From NCBI RefSeq assembly GCF_024462815.1, contig NZ_JANGCG010000003.1, forward strand, positions 147,201 to 211,200: DNA of 64,000 bases. Direction: 5' to 3'. This stretch comes from Gemmiger formicilis. GTDB lineage: Bacteria; Bacillota; Clostridia; Oscillospirales; Ruminococcaceae. Below are positions 45,720 through 54,965 of the stretch, one piece after another. A program made the translations under genes and the position numbers. How positions within the stretch are numbered: the stretch's first letter is position 1; each line of letters begins with the position of its first letter. A model generated the notes under the pieces. The model searched no databases and was not told the DNA's origin. It saw nothing but the letters and a program-made list of their open reading frames with translations.

Positions 45720-48686
45720 ATGGCACAAAAGCAACCTGCCGATCAATCCCGGCGTTGGCTGGGTCTGACCGGTTCAGCGGTTCTGCTGGCAAACCTTGTT
45801 TTGACAGGAACCTCGATTGCCTTTCAGCAGGAAGGTGAAGTAAACCACGCACTTGGTATTGAAGGCTCCAATGCTTCTTACGGCGGAACGGAATTCTCGG
45901 CAGACGGTTCTTTGACGGATGCAAGCTACGCTGCTTATATTCAGGCCGCCTATGAATTCTGTGAGCAGGAAGAGGAGGAGGGCAGCGTTCTGCTGTATAA
46001 CCGCAATAACGCACTGCCCCTCTCTGAATCTGAACGCAACGTGACCGCCTTTGGCCGCGGCAGCATTGACCCGGTATTCCGCAGCACCGCAGGCGGTTCC
46101 TCTACAAACAAGGAATACCAGCAGACACCCGTTGATGCATTGCAGGGCGCGGGCTTCAACGTCAACCAGACGGTACTGGACGCCTATGCAAATGCTCCGG
46201 CACCGGAGGCAAGAAGCGTTTCCAGTGTTGGCGAGTATGATCCGGCGCTGTTCACCGGCAGTGTGACAGATTCGTTTGCGTCCTATGGCGATGTTGCCTT
46301 TGTCACGCTCTCCCGCTTTGCTACGGAGGGCAACGACCTTGCCATGGTCAATGACAAGGGCAAGCGTATGCTGGAGCTGGATGACAACGAAAAAGCCATT
46401 TTCCAGAAAATCAAGGACTCCGGCAAGTTCAAAAAGGTCGTCGTATTGCTGAACTCTGTGTTTGCGATGGAAATGGACTGGCTGGATGAATATAACATTG
46501 ATGCAGTCCTGTGGGTGGGCAATCCCGGTTTTTATGGTATGCCCGGTGCCATTCGTGTGGTGACCGGTGAGGTCAATCCTTCCGGCCATACGCAGGCAAC
46601 CTTTGCGGCAAACTCTCTGTCGGCCCCCAGTGCTGAAAACTTCGGTTTGCACGCCTATGACTATGCGGGCAAAACGCCTCGTGCCGCCGGTGACAGCTTT
46701 GTCAGCTATAACGAGGGCATTTACGTCGGCTACCGTTACTATGAAACCCGTTATGAGGATACTGTCCTGGGACAGGGCAATGCAGCTTCTGCCACGGGCG
46801 CCAAGGCGTCCTCCGACGGATGGAACTATGCAGAGGAAGTCTGCTTCCCGTTCGGCTATGGCCTTTCTTACACAACCTATGAGTATGCACTGGATAACCT
46901 GAGCTACGATGCGGATGCAGATACCTTTACGGCTACGGTTACGGTAAGCAATACCGGCAGCGTGGATGGTAAGGCTACGGTGCAGCTGTATGCGCAGTCT
47001 CCGTACACCGATTATGACAAGGAAAACCTTGTTGAAAAGTCCGCCATTCAGCTGATGGGTTACGACAAGGTGGATGTTGCCGCAGGCGCTTCCGAGACGG
47101 TTCAGCTGGAGGTTCCCGGCTATTTCCTTGCATCCTATGACGCTCACGGTGCCAAGGGCTACATTCTGGATCCGGGCGACTACTACTTTGCTGTCGGCAA
47201 TGGTGCCCACGAGGCTCTGAACAATGTTCTTGCCCTGAAGTGCGGCAGTGCTGTGGAAGGCAAGCTGATGGATCAGGACGGCAATATTGTTGCCGGAAAC
47301 ACCGCAGCCGCAGCCAAATGGACCGCTCCTAACACGACTGTGGACACAGAAAAGTACCGTACTTCCCGCTACAACAGCGATGTTGAAGTTACCAATACAT
47401 TTGACGATGCAGATGTAAACTACTGGGCCAACGATGATGAGAAAATCACCTATCTGTCCCGCAGCGCATGGGATACCACGTACCCTGTCACGCTGGCAAC
47501 GCTGACCGTGAATGACAAGCTGTACAATGGTCTGAATATGCAGACCTATGCAAAGGCTGCCGATGCCAAGAGCGTTTCGGACTTTAATCTGGGTGTTACG
47601 CTGGACGAAAAGATCAACTTCATTGATATGAAGGGCGTGGCCTTTGATGACCCGAAGTGGGATGACTTCCTGTCCCAGATGACGCTGAGCGAGTTGCTCA
47701 TCAATATGGGCGATTCCAAGGGCATTAAAGCGGTCAAGGCTGTCAATAAGCCCGGCTGCACCATCGTGGACGGCCCCGAAGGCATGAACGGTCAGTTCAA
47801 GTATGGCGACCGCCGCAACTGCACCGGCTGGGCAACGCTCCCCATCGTCGGCGCATCTTGGAACCACGATCTGCAGACCCGTTTTGGTGAAATGTATGGC
47901 GAGGATGCATTGTATGCGTCTATTCCCATTGCTTATGCGCCCGGTGCCGACACGCTGCGTTCTCCCTATTCCGGCCGTACCAGCGAGTATTTCTCTGAGG
48001 ATGGCGTGCTGAGCTACTACGCAGCCAAGAACGTCTCCCATGGTATGCGCAACAAGGGTCTGATTGGCACGGTCAAGCATTTCTTCCTCAATGAGCAGGA
48101 AGCCGGTCGTCAGGGCATCTCCACCTTTGCAAACGAGCAGTCCATCCGTGAAATCTATATCCGCGCCTTTGAAGGCTCTCTGGCCGAGGGCGATTCTCTG
48201 GGTGTTATGACCGCCTACAACCGTATCGGCGTTATGTACGCAGCGGCAAGCCAGGGTATTCAGCATATCCTGCGTGATGAATGGAACTACGGCGGCTATA
48301 TTATTGATGACGCTCTGACTGCTTCTGAGTATTCTTCTGCTCCGGAAATGCTGATGGCAGGCAACAACATTTTCTGCCTGGATACCGCACGCCCGACAGA
48401 AATTGAGAAACTGATTACTTCCACCGATGACGGCGATCTGCTGCAAAAGGTTTTGGATTCCAACCATTATCTGTACTATATCATGCTGAAATCCAGCATG
48501 GGCGGTGCTTCTGCTGAGGATCTGGTCGTTTCGGATGCTGCACCGTGGTGGCAGACCGCGCTGAGAGTGATTGATGCGATTGCGATTGCCCTTGTTGTAG
48601 CTTCCGCCGTCATGTATGTACTTCACACCTACACGGACGTTTTCTCCGAGGAAAAGCGGAAAAATCGTTCCTCTGCGAAGAACTGA
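45720..48686 (+). CDS. Membrane-anchored GH3 glycoside hydrolase with permuted domains
   Basis: 988 residues from ATG 45720 (TAGGAGGAG upstream). Helices at about 15-35 and near the C-terminus (about 950-972) anchor both ends. Order is reversed relative to standard beta-glucosidases: GH3-C-like domain first (about 80-370), Fn3-like (about 385-510), then the GH3-N barrel (about 650-920), as in Ruminococcus albus-type enzymes. The barrel has 'IVDGPEGMNG', 'GTVKHFF', 'SIREIYIRAFE' and nucleophile candidate D864 in 'GGYIIDDAL', where 'SDW' is usual. Predicted to hydrolyse a beta-linked glycan at the cell surface. Confidence 0.88.
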   Translation: MAQKQPADQSRRWLGLTGSAVLLANLVLTGTSIAFQQEGEVNHALGIEGSNASYGGTEFSADGSLTDASYAAYIQAAYEFCEQEEEEGSVLLYNRNNALPLSESERNVTAFGRGSIDPVFRSTAGGSSTNKEYQQTPVDALQGAGFNVNQTVLDAYANAPAPEARSVSSVGEYDPALFTGSVTDSFASYGDVAFVTLSRFATEGNDLAMVNDKGKRMLELDDNEKAIFQKIKDSGKFKKVVVLLNSVFAMEMDWLDEYNIDAVLWVGNPGFYGMPGAIRVVTGEVNPSGHTQATFAANSLSAPSAENFGLHAYDYAGKTPRAAGDSFVSYNEGIYVGYRYYETRYEDTVLGQGNAASATGAKASSDGWNYAEEVCFPFGYGLSYTTYEYALDNLSYDADADTFTATVTVSNTGSVDGKATVQLYAQSPYTDYDKENLVEKSAIQLMGYDKVDVAAGASETVQLEVPGYFLASYDAHGAKGYILDPGDYYFAVGNGAHEALNNVLALKCGSAVEGKLMDQDGNIVAGNTAAAAKWTAPNTTVDTEKYRTSRYNSDVEVTNTFDDADVNYWANDDEKITYLSRSAWDTTYPVTLATLTVNDKLYNGLNMQTYAKAADAKSVSDFNLGVTLDEKINFIDMKGVAFDDPKWDDFLSQMTLSELLINMGDSKGIKAVKAVNKPGCTIVDGPEGMNGQFKYGDRRNCTGWATLPIVGASWNHDLQTRFGEMYGEDALYASIPIAYAPGADTLRSPYSGRTSEYFSEDGVLSYYAAKNVSHGMRNKGLIGTVKHFFLNEQEAGRQGISTFANEQSIREIYIRAFEGSLAEGDSLGVMTAYNRIGVMYAAASQGIQHILRDEWNYGGYIIDDALTASEYSSAPEMLMAGNNIFCLDTARPTEIEKLITSTDDGDLLQKVLDSNHYLYYIMLKSSMGGASAEDLVVSDAAPWWQTALRVIDAIAIALVVASAVMYVLHTYTDVFSEEKRKNRSSAKN

Positions 48687-48699
48687 GAGGTGGAAAAGA

Positions 48700-50313
48700 A
48701 TGAATAAGCTATTGAAAAATAAGGCTTCCGGCAGTTATCTTTGCCTTGCTGCCGCAGTAGTGGCCCTGATTACCGCTATTGTATTTCTGGCAACACAGGA
48801 AACCGCTGCTCCTTTGGGACATACCGGGACCCTTCCGGGTGTTGTGCTGCTTGTGGGTGCGGCTGCTTCTTTGATTTTCTTCTTTGTTTCGGTTCCTTTC
48901 AGCGCGCTGATTCAGGCTGTTATTTATAATGCGGCCCTTTATCTTGTCGTAGTTCAGCTGTATTTTGTGTTTGCCGATGTAATCAACCATGTTACCTTTG
49001 CCGGTGGCAATGCAGGTTTGTGCGTCTTTTATATGGCAGGCGCACTGGTTGCAGCGCTGCTCAGCGTGATTGCCTGCTTCTGCAAGCAAACGCAGGCCGG
49101 CAATGCCAAGGCTGATGCAAAGCAGTTCACCGCAGCCGGTGCTGTGGCCGTTGCAGCTGTGGCCTGTGTGGGTGTTGTTTCCCTGCAGGAAAACAACCAG
49201 CCCGCAGCAGGTGCCGATGATGTCACCGTAGCAGAGCAGACTTCCACCGAAGGCTTCAATATGAACTATGCAGACAACGCATTTGTCAACACCTCTCTGG
49301 AGGATATGGTGGCCATTCCGCAGGAAACCTGGCTGGAAAAAGAACAAAACGGCGAAGTTGCCTACTTCTTTGAAGGTCAGTACACCGAGGGCTTCAGCAC
49401 CATTGTTGACCCGGCCTGTCTGGATATGTACTGCTACACCGATGGTTCTATGCACGGCACGTTCAGCGGTCCCACGACCTCTGTTGGCGACGGCGTGGTG
49501 TCGCAGGTATACGGCTACTGGTATACTTACGATGAATCCGGTGAGAAAAACTTTGTTGTTCATATTTCCGGCAATCTGGATGCTGACGGAACGGTCCGCC
49601 CGGTCAACACCGAAGGCGGCGCAGATGCGGATGTATACATTTTCGACACCGATCATGGCGCCTACAGCTGGGAAGCAAGCCTGAGCTATGGGGTTATGGG
49701 TGGTATGTTCACCCGTAACATCAACATCTACGGTCAGACGTATGCACCGGTACAGAGCCTGACGATTGATTCTTCCAACCTGCGTACCTTCTATACCGGA
49801 GATGCTTTTGACGCCGGGGAACTGGCTGTAACGGCAGTGCGCGCCAACGGTGCAGAGGAAACCATCTGGAATGGTCGCCTCACCTATACCGGGTATGATT
49901 CTGACACCACCGGCACCAAAACCGTAACGGGGCATTTCCTGGGTGCTACCGCTACCTTTGAGGTCAACGTGGAAGAGCTTGTGACCGAAAATTATACCGG
50001 TTCTTATGAGCTGGTTCAGGGTGAACAGCCCACTGCTACCGAGGCAACCTTGCTGGTGGATTACTCGCACAAGGTATGCAGCATCACCGCGGCAGATGGT
50101 TCGGCCTCCATTTCCGGCACCTTGGTCGAAGTGAAGGACGATGCTCTGGTATTGACCCTGAACGGCAGTGAGCAGCTTGAGGTGCCTATGACCGAAACCG
50201 AAAGCGGCAAGCAGGTCACAATTCCTGCCCACGATGAGGTGGTTTCTGGCTGGGGATACAGCAATACCTACTCTATCGGGGAATCCACCCTCACGATTGT
50301 TTCTGCTGAGTAA
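48700..50313 (+). CDS. Membrane protein with C-terminal Ig-like domain
   Basis: 537 residues from ATG 48700, 14 bases after the GH3 gene. Four helices occupy about 12-155 (two pairs with a short loop); a fifth hydrophobic stretch is at about 142-165. The external part has a beta-rich region (about 190-355) and an Ig-like group 3 type domain (about 355-430: 'FYTGDAFDAGELAVTAVRANGAE', 'TGTKTVTGHF'). Its place behind the hydrolase suggests a carbohydrate- or wall-binding partner. No catalytic motif recognised. Confidence 0.65.
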   Translation: MNKLLKNKASGSYLCLAAAVVALITAIVFLATQETAAPLGHTGTLPGVVLLVGAAASLIFFFVSVPFSALIQAVIYNAALYLVVVQLYFVFADVINHVTFAGGNAGLCVFYMAGALVAALLSVIACFCKQTQAGNAKADAKQFTAAGAVAVAAVACVGVVSLQENNQPAAGADDVTVAEQTSTEGFNMNYADNAFVNTSLEDMVAIPQETWLEKEQNGEVAYFFEGQYTEGFSTIVDPACLDMYCYTDGSMHGTFSGPTTSVGDGVVSQVYGYWYTYDESGEKNFVVHISGNLDADGTVRPVNTEGGADADVYIFDTDHGAYSWEASLSYGVMGGMFTRNINIYGQTYAPVQSLTIDSSNLRTFYTGDAFDAGELAVTAVRANGAEETIWNGRLTYTGYDSDTTGTKTVTGHFLGATATFEVNVEELVTENYTGSYELVQGEQPTATEATLLVDYSHKVCSITAADGSASISGTLVEVKDDALVLTLNGSEQLEVPMTETESGKQVTIPAHDEVVSGWGYSNTYSIGESTLTIVSAE

Positions 50314-50441
50314 CGCAGCCTCCCAAGCGGAAGAAGCTTCCGGAAAAGGGTAGGGTGCTTTTGTACAAAAGCATTCCACTGCGGGTGAATCTCTGCAGCA
50401 CCGATTTATTCTGACATTCTCATATTTACTTTTTTCTCCGA

Positions 50442-50475
50442 AAAGGCCTACTGCATTTATGCAGTAGGCCTTTTC
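50442..50475 (+). terminator. Terminator of the GH3 operon
   Basis: Perfect palindrome AAAAGGCCTACTGCAT/ATGCAGTAGGCCTTTT, usable in both directions. Confidence 0.9.
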
Positions 50476-50482
50476 TATAGCT

Positions 50483-50592
50483 ACGCCCGGTATGGGCAAC
50501 AACCATGTGGCGAGAGACCACTAAGAGCTCAGTAGCAGGAAGCGTCAGCCGAAGGCAAGGGCAACGGTTGGGCTCTGACCAAGCAGAAGGCT
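50483..50592 (+). other. Structured-RNA-like segment, possible group II intron domain I fragment
   Basis: Gene-free. Short helices are visible: GCCC-GGTAT-GGGC, GTGG-CGAGAGA-CCAC, CAGCCG-...-CGGTTG, and GAGCTC paired with GGGCTC. The opening ACGCCCGGTATGGGC resembles the 5' part of some group II introns, but no intron reverse transcriptase or domain V is near. Assignment is weak. Confidence 0.3.
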
Positions 50593-50593
50593 A

Positions 50594-50646
50594 CTAAAAA
50601 AGCAGCAAGAGCGTCTGCCTTCGTAGTAGACACTCTTGCTGCTTTA
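50594..50646 (-). terminator. Terminator of the tre operon (minus strand)
   Basis: On the minus strand AGCAGCAAGAGTGTCTA pairs with AGACGCTCTTGCTGCT and is followed by six T. Five bases from the treC stop. Confidence 0.85.
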
Positions 50647-50650
50647 CTTT

Positions 50651-52294
50651 TTATTCCTTTGTGGTATGCAATACAACACACTCATACGGACGCAGGGTCT
50701 CTGAAGGATTATCTTCGTAGTTTCCTATCAGTTTTTCTGCAGTCGCCCAAGCGTCAGGCAGTTCAGCGTGGATTTCTTGCTCTGTCAGGTTGCAAAGTAC
50801 AAGAAGTTCTTCCTTGTCCGCCGAGCCATAGCGCCGATAAGTCAGCAGGTCCGTGTTATCGGGGTAAAGAAATTCAATTTTTCCCTCACTTATGACCCGG
50901 TGTTCCTTCCGCAAACGTACTATCGCTTTGTAGAAGCTATAAATCGAATCCGCATCGCTCGTCTGCGCCGCAGCATTGATGCTCTTATAGTTATCCGCCA
51001 CACCAATCCACGGCGTACCTGACGTAAAGCCTGCGTTAGGGCTGCTGTCCCACTGCATGGGAGTACGGCTGTCATCCCGGCTGCGCTGTGCCAGAATATT
51101 TAGCGTCTCAGCCTCGGATTTGCCTTGCTCACGCAGAATCTTATAGTAGTTAAGACTCTCCACGTCACGGTACTGGTCAATTTTTGTAAAATGAGGATTC
51201 GTCATGCCCAGTTCCTCGCCCTGATAAATATAGGGTGTGCCGCGCATACAATGAATCGCCGTGGCCAGCATTTCGGCGCTTTCTCTCCAATAGGTCGTGT
51301 CGCTGCCGAACCGGCTGACAGCACGCGGCTGGTCGTGATTGCACCAAAACAAAGCGTTCCAGCCGCCGTGTTCCTGCATTCCCTCCTGCCAGGTCTTGAA
51401 CAAACGCTTCAGCGCCCCATGGTCGGGGGGCATCAGCTCCCATTTTTGCCCGTTTTTATAGTCCACTTTCAGGTGATGGAAGTTGAAGCACATCGTCAGT
51501 TCATGGTTTTTCTCTGATGTGTACCCGATGCAGTTTTCCAGCGTAGTGGAGGACATCTCCCCGACAGTCATCATACCGTCAATACCGCCTGCGGCCACCA
51601 GTTCTTTCAGATACTTGCCGACATTGCAGCCATCCGTATAGAAGCGACGGCCATCGCCCTCCAAGTCGTCTTCGTACAGTTCCGGTTTGGAGATAAGATT
51701 GACTACATCAAAGCGGAAGCCCTTGATTCCCCTCGCTTTCCAAAAGCGCAGGATGTCGGCCATTTCGGCACGCACAGCAGGATTCTCCCAGTTCAAATCA
51801 GCCTGCATGACATCAAACAAATGCAGATACCATTTGCCCAACTGCGGCACATACTCCCACGCGGAGCCTCCGAATTTGGACACCCAGTTTGTGGGGCAGC
51901 GGTCGGGAGAGCCATCCTTGAAAATGTAGTAGTCCTGGTATTTTTTATCGCCTGCCAATGCTTTTTGAAACCAGTCATGCTCGGTGGAGGTATGGTTGAA
52001 CACCATATCCAGCATCAGGCCAATACCGCGCTTGTCGGCTTCCCGAATCAATTCGTCCAAATCATCCATCGTGCCGTAACGGGAATCCACCGCACGGTAG
52101 TTGGCCACATCGTAGCCGTTGTCCCGCTGGGGTGAAGGGAAAAACGGTGTCAGCCATAGGTAATCCACACCCAAATCCGCCAAATAGTCCAGCTTTTGGG
52201 TGACGCCTTTCAAATCGCCAAAGCCATCCCCGTTGGAATCATGAAAGGATTTCGGGTAAATTTGGTAGACAACCTTGTCCTTGAAATTGTACAT
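50651..52294 (-). CDS. treC: Trehalose-6-phosphate hydrolase
   Basis: 547 residues from ATG 52294 (GTGGGG seven bases upstream; a GTG at 52306 is an alternative). A GH13 enzyme splitting trehalose-6-phosphate into glucose and glucose-6-phosphate in the cytoplasm. 'VYQIYPKSFHDSNGDGFGD' and 'DMVFNHTS' are conserved. The nucleophile Asp is in 'GFRFDVVNLIS', the acid Glu in 'TVGEMSS', and 'NFHHLKVDY' is distinctive of TreC. It is downstream of treB on the minus strand and shares its regulation. Confidence 0.95.
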   Translation of the reverse strand: MYNFKDKVVYQIYPKSFHDSNGDGFGDLKGVTQKLDYLADLGVDYLWLTPFFPSPQRDNGYDVANYRAVDSRYGTMDDLDELIREADKRGIGLMLDMVFNHTSTEHDWFQKALAGDKKYQDYYIFKDGSPDRCPTNWVSKFGGSAWEYVPQLGKWYLHLFDVMQADLNWENPAVRAEMADILRFWKARGIKGFRFDVVNLISKPELYEDDLEGDGRRFYTDGCNVGKYLKELVAAGGIDGMMTVGEMSSTTLENCIGYTSEKNHELTMCFNFHHLKVDYKNGQKWELMPPDHGALKRLFKTWQEGMQEHGGWNALFWCNHDQPRAVSRFGSDTTYWRESAEMLATAIHCMRGTPYIYQGEELGMTNPHFTKIDQYRDVESLNYYKILREQGKSEAETLNILAQRSRDDSRTPMQWDSSPNAGFTSGTPWIGVADNYKSINAAAQTSDADSIYSFYKAIVRLRKEHRVISEGKIEFLYPDNTDLLTYRRYGSADKEELLVLCNLTEQEIHAELPDAWATAEKLIGNYEDNPSETLRPYECVVLHTTKE

Positions 52295-52323
52295 TGCAAA
52301 CCCCACTTACATTCAGAACCGAA

Positions 52324-53739
52324 TCAGGCAACGCCTTTTTTCTTGCCGATGGCAACCGTCAGCACAAAGGGGACGACAATAGCAATCAACATACACAGCG
52401 CAAAGCTGAGCATATAGGTCGGCTGGATAGACAGAATGCCGGGGATACCGCCGACGCCGATTGCGTTAGCCGTGGTGGAGGTTGCCACACAGACCACTGC
52501 GGCTGTTGCGGAACCAATCATGCCGCAGACAAATGGGAAGTGATACTTGAGGTTGACACCGAACATGGCCGGCTCAGTAACACCCAGATAGCAGGAGATG
52601 CAGGAAGGAACATTAACTTCCTGTGCGGCGGCATTTTTGCGCTGGAGATAAATCATACCGAGAACGGCAGAACCCTGTGCAATGTTGGACAGTGCAATCA
52701 TCGGCCACAGCATGGTGCCGCCAAAGTCGGCAATCAGCTGCATATCAATGGCGTTGGACATATGATGCAGACCGGTAATAACAAGCGGCGCATAAACAAA
52801 ACCGAAAATAGCACCGAACACAACGCGGAAAGAGCCGGAGATACCTGCATAAACCACATCGGAGATGACAGAACCGATTTTCCAGCCGATGGGGCCGAGA
52901 ACCGTGTGGGCGATGATAACGGCCGGCACCAAAGAGCAGAACGGAACCACAATCATGGAAACGACCGGCGGGCAGACTTTACGGAAAAAGCGCTCCAGAT
53001 ACACGAGCGTAAACGCGGCCAGCATAGCCGGAATGACCTGCGCCTGATAGCCAATCATATTGATCGTGAAAAAGCCAAAGTCCCATTTGGGGATGTCGGC
53101 TGCCGCCGTGGAGGCCACCGCGTAGGCGTTAAGAAGCTGGCCGGAAACCAGCGTCAGGCCCAGCACGATGCCAAGGCTCTGCGTGGTGCCCATCTTTTTG
53201 GTAACGGACCAGCAGATGCAGACCGGCAGCATATGGAAGATAGCTTCGCCAATCAGCCAAAGGAAGCTGTCAACACCGGACCAGAACTGACTGATATCAC
53301 AAAGCGTCTGTGTGCCGTTGCCAAACAAATAAATACTGTCAATACAGTTGCGGAAGCCCAGAATCAGACCGCCGGTGATGATGGCGGGAATCAGCGGGGC
53401 AAAGATTTCAGCCAGCACGCTCATAATTCTTTGCAGTGTGTTCTGATTCTGCTTGGCCGCGCTCTTGACGGCGTCTTTGGAAACACCATCAATGCCGGAT
53501 ACCGCGATAAAATCATTGTAAAAATCGTTGACCGTGTTGCCGATAATCACCTGAAATTGCCCGGCCTGTGTGAATGTACCTTTGGCAGATTTCAGAGACT
53601 CGATTTTGGCAACATCTGCCTTGGCAGGGTCATTCAGAACAAAGCGCATACGCGATACGCAGTGAGATACCGCCGCAATGTTCTCTTTTCCGCCGACATA
53701 CTCAAGCAACAGCCGTGCATCCTGTTCGTACTTACCCAT
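52324..53739 (-). CDS. treB: PTS trehalose-specific EIIBC component
   Basis: 471 residues from ATG 53739, behind AAGGAGG. The N-terminal IIB domain carries the phosphorylated Cys27 in 'VSHCVSRMRFVL'. The remaining ~370 residues form the IIC channel with about ten helices. It imports trehalose as the 6-phosphate. A IIA domain is not attached, so a shared glucose-type IIA is needed. The trehalose identity comes from treC and treR next to it. Two TreR-type operators lie in its promoter. Confidence 0.94.
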   Translation of the reverse strand: MGKYEQDARLLLEYVGGKENIAAVSHCVSRMRFVLNDPAKADVAKIESLKSAKGTFTQAGQFQVIIGNTVNDFYNDFIAVSGIDGVSKDAVKSAAKQNQNTLQRIMSVLAEIFAPLIPAIITGGLILGFRNCIDSIYLFGNGTQTLCDISQFWSGVDSFLWLIGEAIFHMLPVCICWSVTKKMGTTQSLGIVLGLTLVSGQLLNAYAVASTAAADIPKWDFGFFTINMIGYQAQVIPAMLAAFTLVYLERFFRKVCPPVVSMIVVPFCSLVPAVIIAHTVLGPIGWKIGSVISDVVYAGISGSFRVVFGAIFGFVYAPLVITGLHHMSNAIDMQLIADFGGTMLWPMIALSNIAQGSAVLGMIYLQRKNAAAQEVNVPSCISCYLGVTEPAMFGVNLKYHFPFVCGMIGSATAAVVCVATSTTANAIGVGGIPGILSIQPTYMLSFALCMLIAIVVPFVLTVAIGKKKGVA

Positions 53740-53784
53740 TTTATTTTTTTCCTCCTTCAGAATCCCGCTAAAGCGGATATTCAA

Positions 53785-53844
53785 ACTTGTATGAACAAGT
53801 TTGGCTTACAGCCTCAGTATAGTGAACTTGTTCATACAAGTCGA
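53785..53844 (-). promoter_or_regulatory. treB promoter with two identical TreR operators
   Basis: On the minus strand TCGACT (53839-53844) and TATACT (53816-53821) are 17 apart. The 16-bp palindrome ACTTGT-TCAT-ACAAGT sits in the spacer (53826-53841) and again downstream of the start site (53785-53800) in opposite orientation. Such double operators allow looping or cooperative repression. Confidence 0.85.
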
Positions 53845-53905
53845 GCGCTTTTCCGGAAATTCTATGTGTAGGCATGAAATTCGGTGCAGCGCACAAATTC
53901 TCCTC

Positions 53906-53955
53906 TTGAATTTTGGCTGAAAATACGATATACTAAATCAAATGTTTGAACAAGT
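53906..53955 (+). promoter_or_regulatory. treR promoter with a third TreR-type operator
   Basis: TTGAAT (53906-53911) and TATACT (53929-53934), 17 apart. At 53940-53955 the sequence AAATGTTTGAACAAGT matches the treB operator at 13 of 16 positions and lies just after the -10, so TreR probably represses itself. Confidence 0.75.
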
Positions 53956-53973
53956 TGAAGGGGGACTGCCGCC

Positions 53974-54696
53974 ATGCCAAAAGCAAAATACGAAGGAATT
54001 TATCACAGCTTAAAAAAGCGTATTGAAGCGCAGGACTATCCCTATCAGTCCCTGCTGCCCAGTGAGAATACATTGCTCGAGGAATACGCCTGCTCCCGCA
54101 ACACGGTTCGCCGTGCGCTGGCTGAACTGACCAACGATGGCTATGTGCAGGCCATGCAGGGGCGCGGAGTACGGGTGATTTATCAACCGGTGGGAAAAAC
54201 CACATTTACCATCGGAGGCATAGAAACTTTTCAGGAAACCGCGCGGCGAAACCGATTACACGCAGTGACAAAGGTTTTGGAATTTAAAACCGTCATTGCC
54301 GATGAGCGCCTTGCCTCGCTGAGTGGGTTTTCCGTGGGCGATGAATTGTGGTACATTCGCCGGGTGCGGTATCTGGATGGAAAAGCACTCATTTTGGATA
54401 TCAACTATTTTTTGACAGAGTTTGTTCCCGGTCTGACCCCCGAGATTGCGGCCAACTCCATCTACGATTATATAGAAAACACATTGGGTATGCAGATTAT
54501 CACCAGTAAGCGCCGTATCACAGTGGAACACGCCACCGCGCAGGATGAAAAAGTCCTTGCCATGGACAGCTATGACTGCGTTGCCGTTGTAACAGACCAG
54601 ACATTCAATGCCTCCGGGATGCTGTTTGAATTTACGCAGTCCCATCACCAGCCGGATTATTTCTGCTTTCAGGACATTGCCACCCGAAAAAAATGA
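53974..54696 (+). CDS. treR: GntR-family trehalose operon repressor
   Basis: 240 residues. An N-terminal winged helix ('LLPSENTLLEEYACSRNTVRRALAEL') precedes a UTRA effector domain (about 85-235) that in TreR proteins senses trehalose-6-phosphate. AAGGGGGACTGCC precedes ATG. It is divergent from treBC with three matching operators between them, which makes the assignment strong. Confidence 0.94.
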   Translation: MPKAKYEGIYHSLKKRIEAQDYPYQSLLPSENTLLEEYACSRNTVRRALAELTNDGYVQAMQGRGVRVIYQPVGKTTFTIGGIETFQETARRNRLHAVTKVLEFKTVIADERLASLSGFSVGDELWYIRRVRYLDGKALILDINYFLTEFVPGLTPEIAANSIYDYIENTLGMQIITSKRRITVEHATAQDEKVLAMDSYDCVAVVTDQTFNASGMLFEFTQSHHQPDYFCFQDIATRKK

Positions 54697-54965
54697 GCAT
54701 CGCCCTTTCAGGCTGGATGCTCGTCATGCACTACACCCGTAGTGTATGGTGGAAAACCGCATTACTCGCTGTTTCAGACACGGTTTTGTGATGAACCTTG
54801 CCGTGCTGCCCAGTGCATTACCGGGCAGATGTCAGAGCGGAAGCATCGTAAGGGGATAATATACCTGTAGCTTCTTTATCCTTTTATACGATACAGGAGT
54901 ACATTCCCTCTTATACCTCTTCCCGGCTCTTTCATTGAAGCCCAAGGTCGTATCCTTCTCTTCGC
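54697..54965 (+). other. Gene-free gap with hairpins after treR
   Basis: Contains GAGCATC/GATGCTC (54703-54731) and CACTAC/GTAGTG hairpins that may end treR transcription, then 54755-54870 with further short helices (AAAACCG/CGGTTTT, TGCCC/GGGCA). The last part looks RNA-like but matches nothing I can name. Confidence 0.4.

Noticed and set aside
45774..48626. A 950-codon minus-strand frame opposite the GH3 gene
   Set aside because: No ribosome site or recognisable motif; the plus-strand frame has the GH3 signatures.
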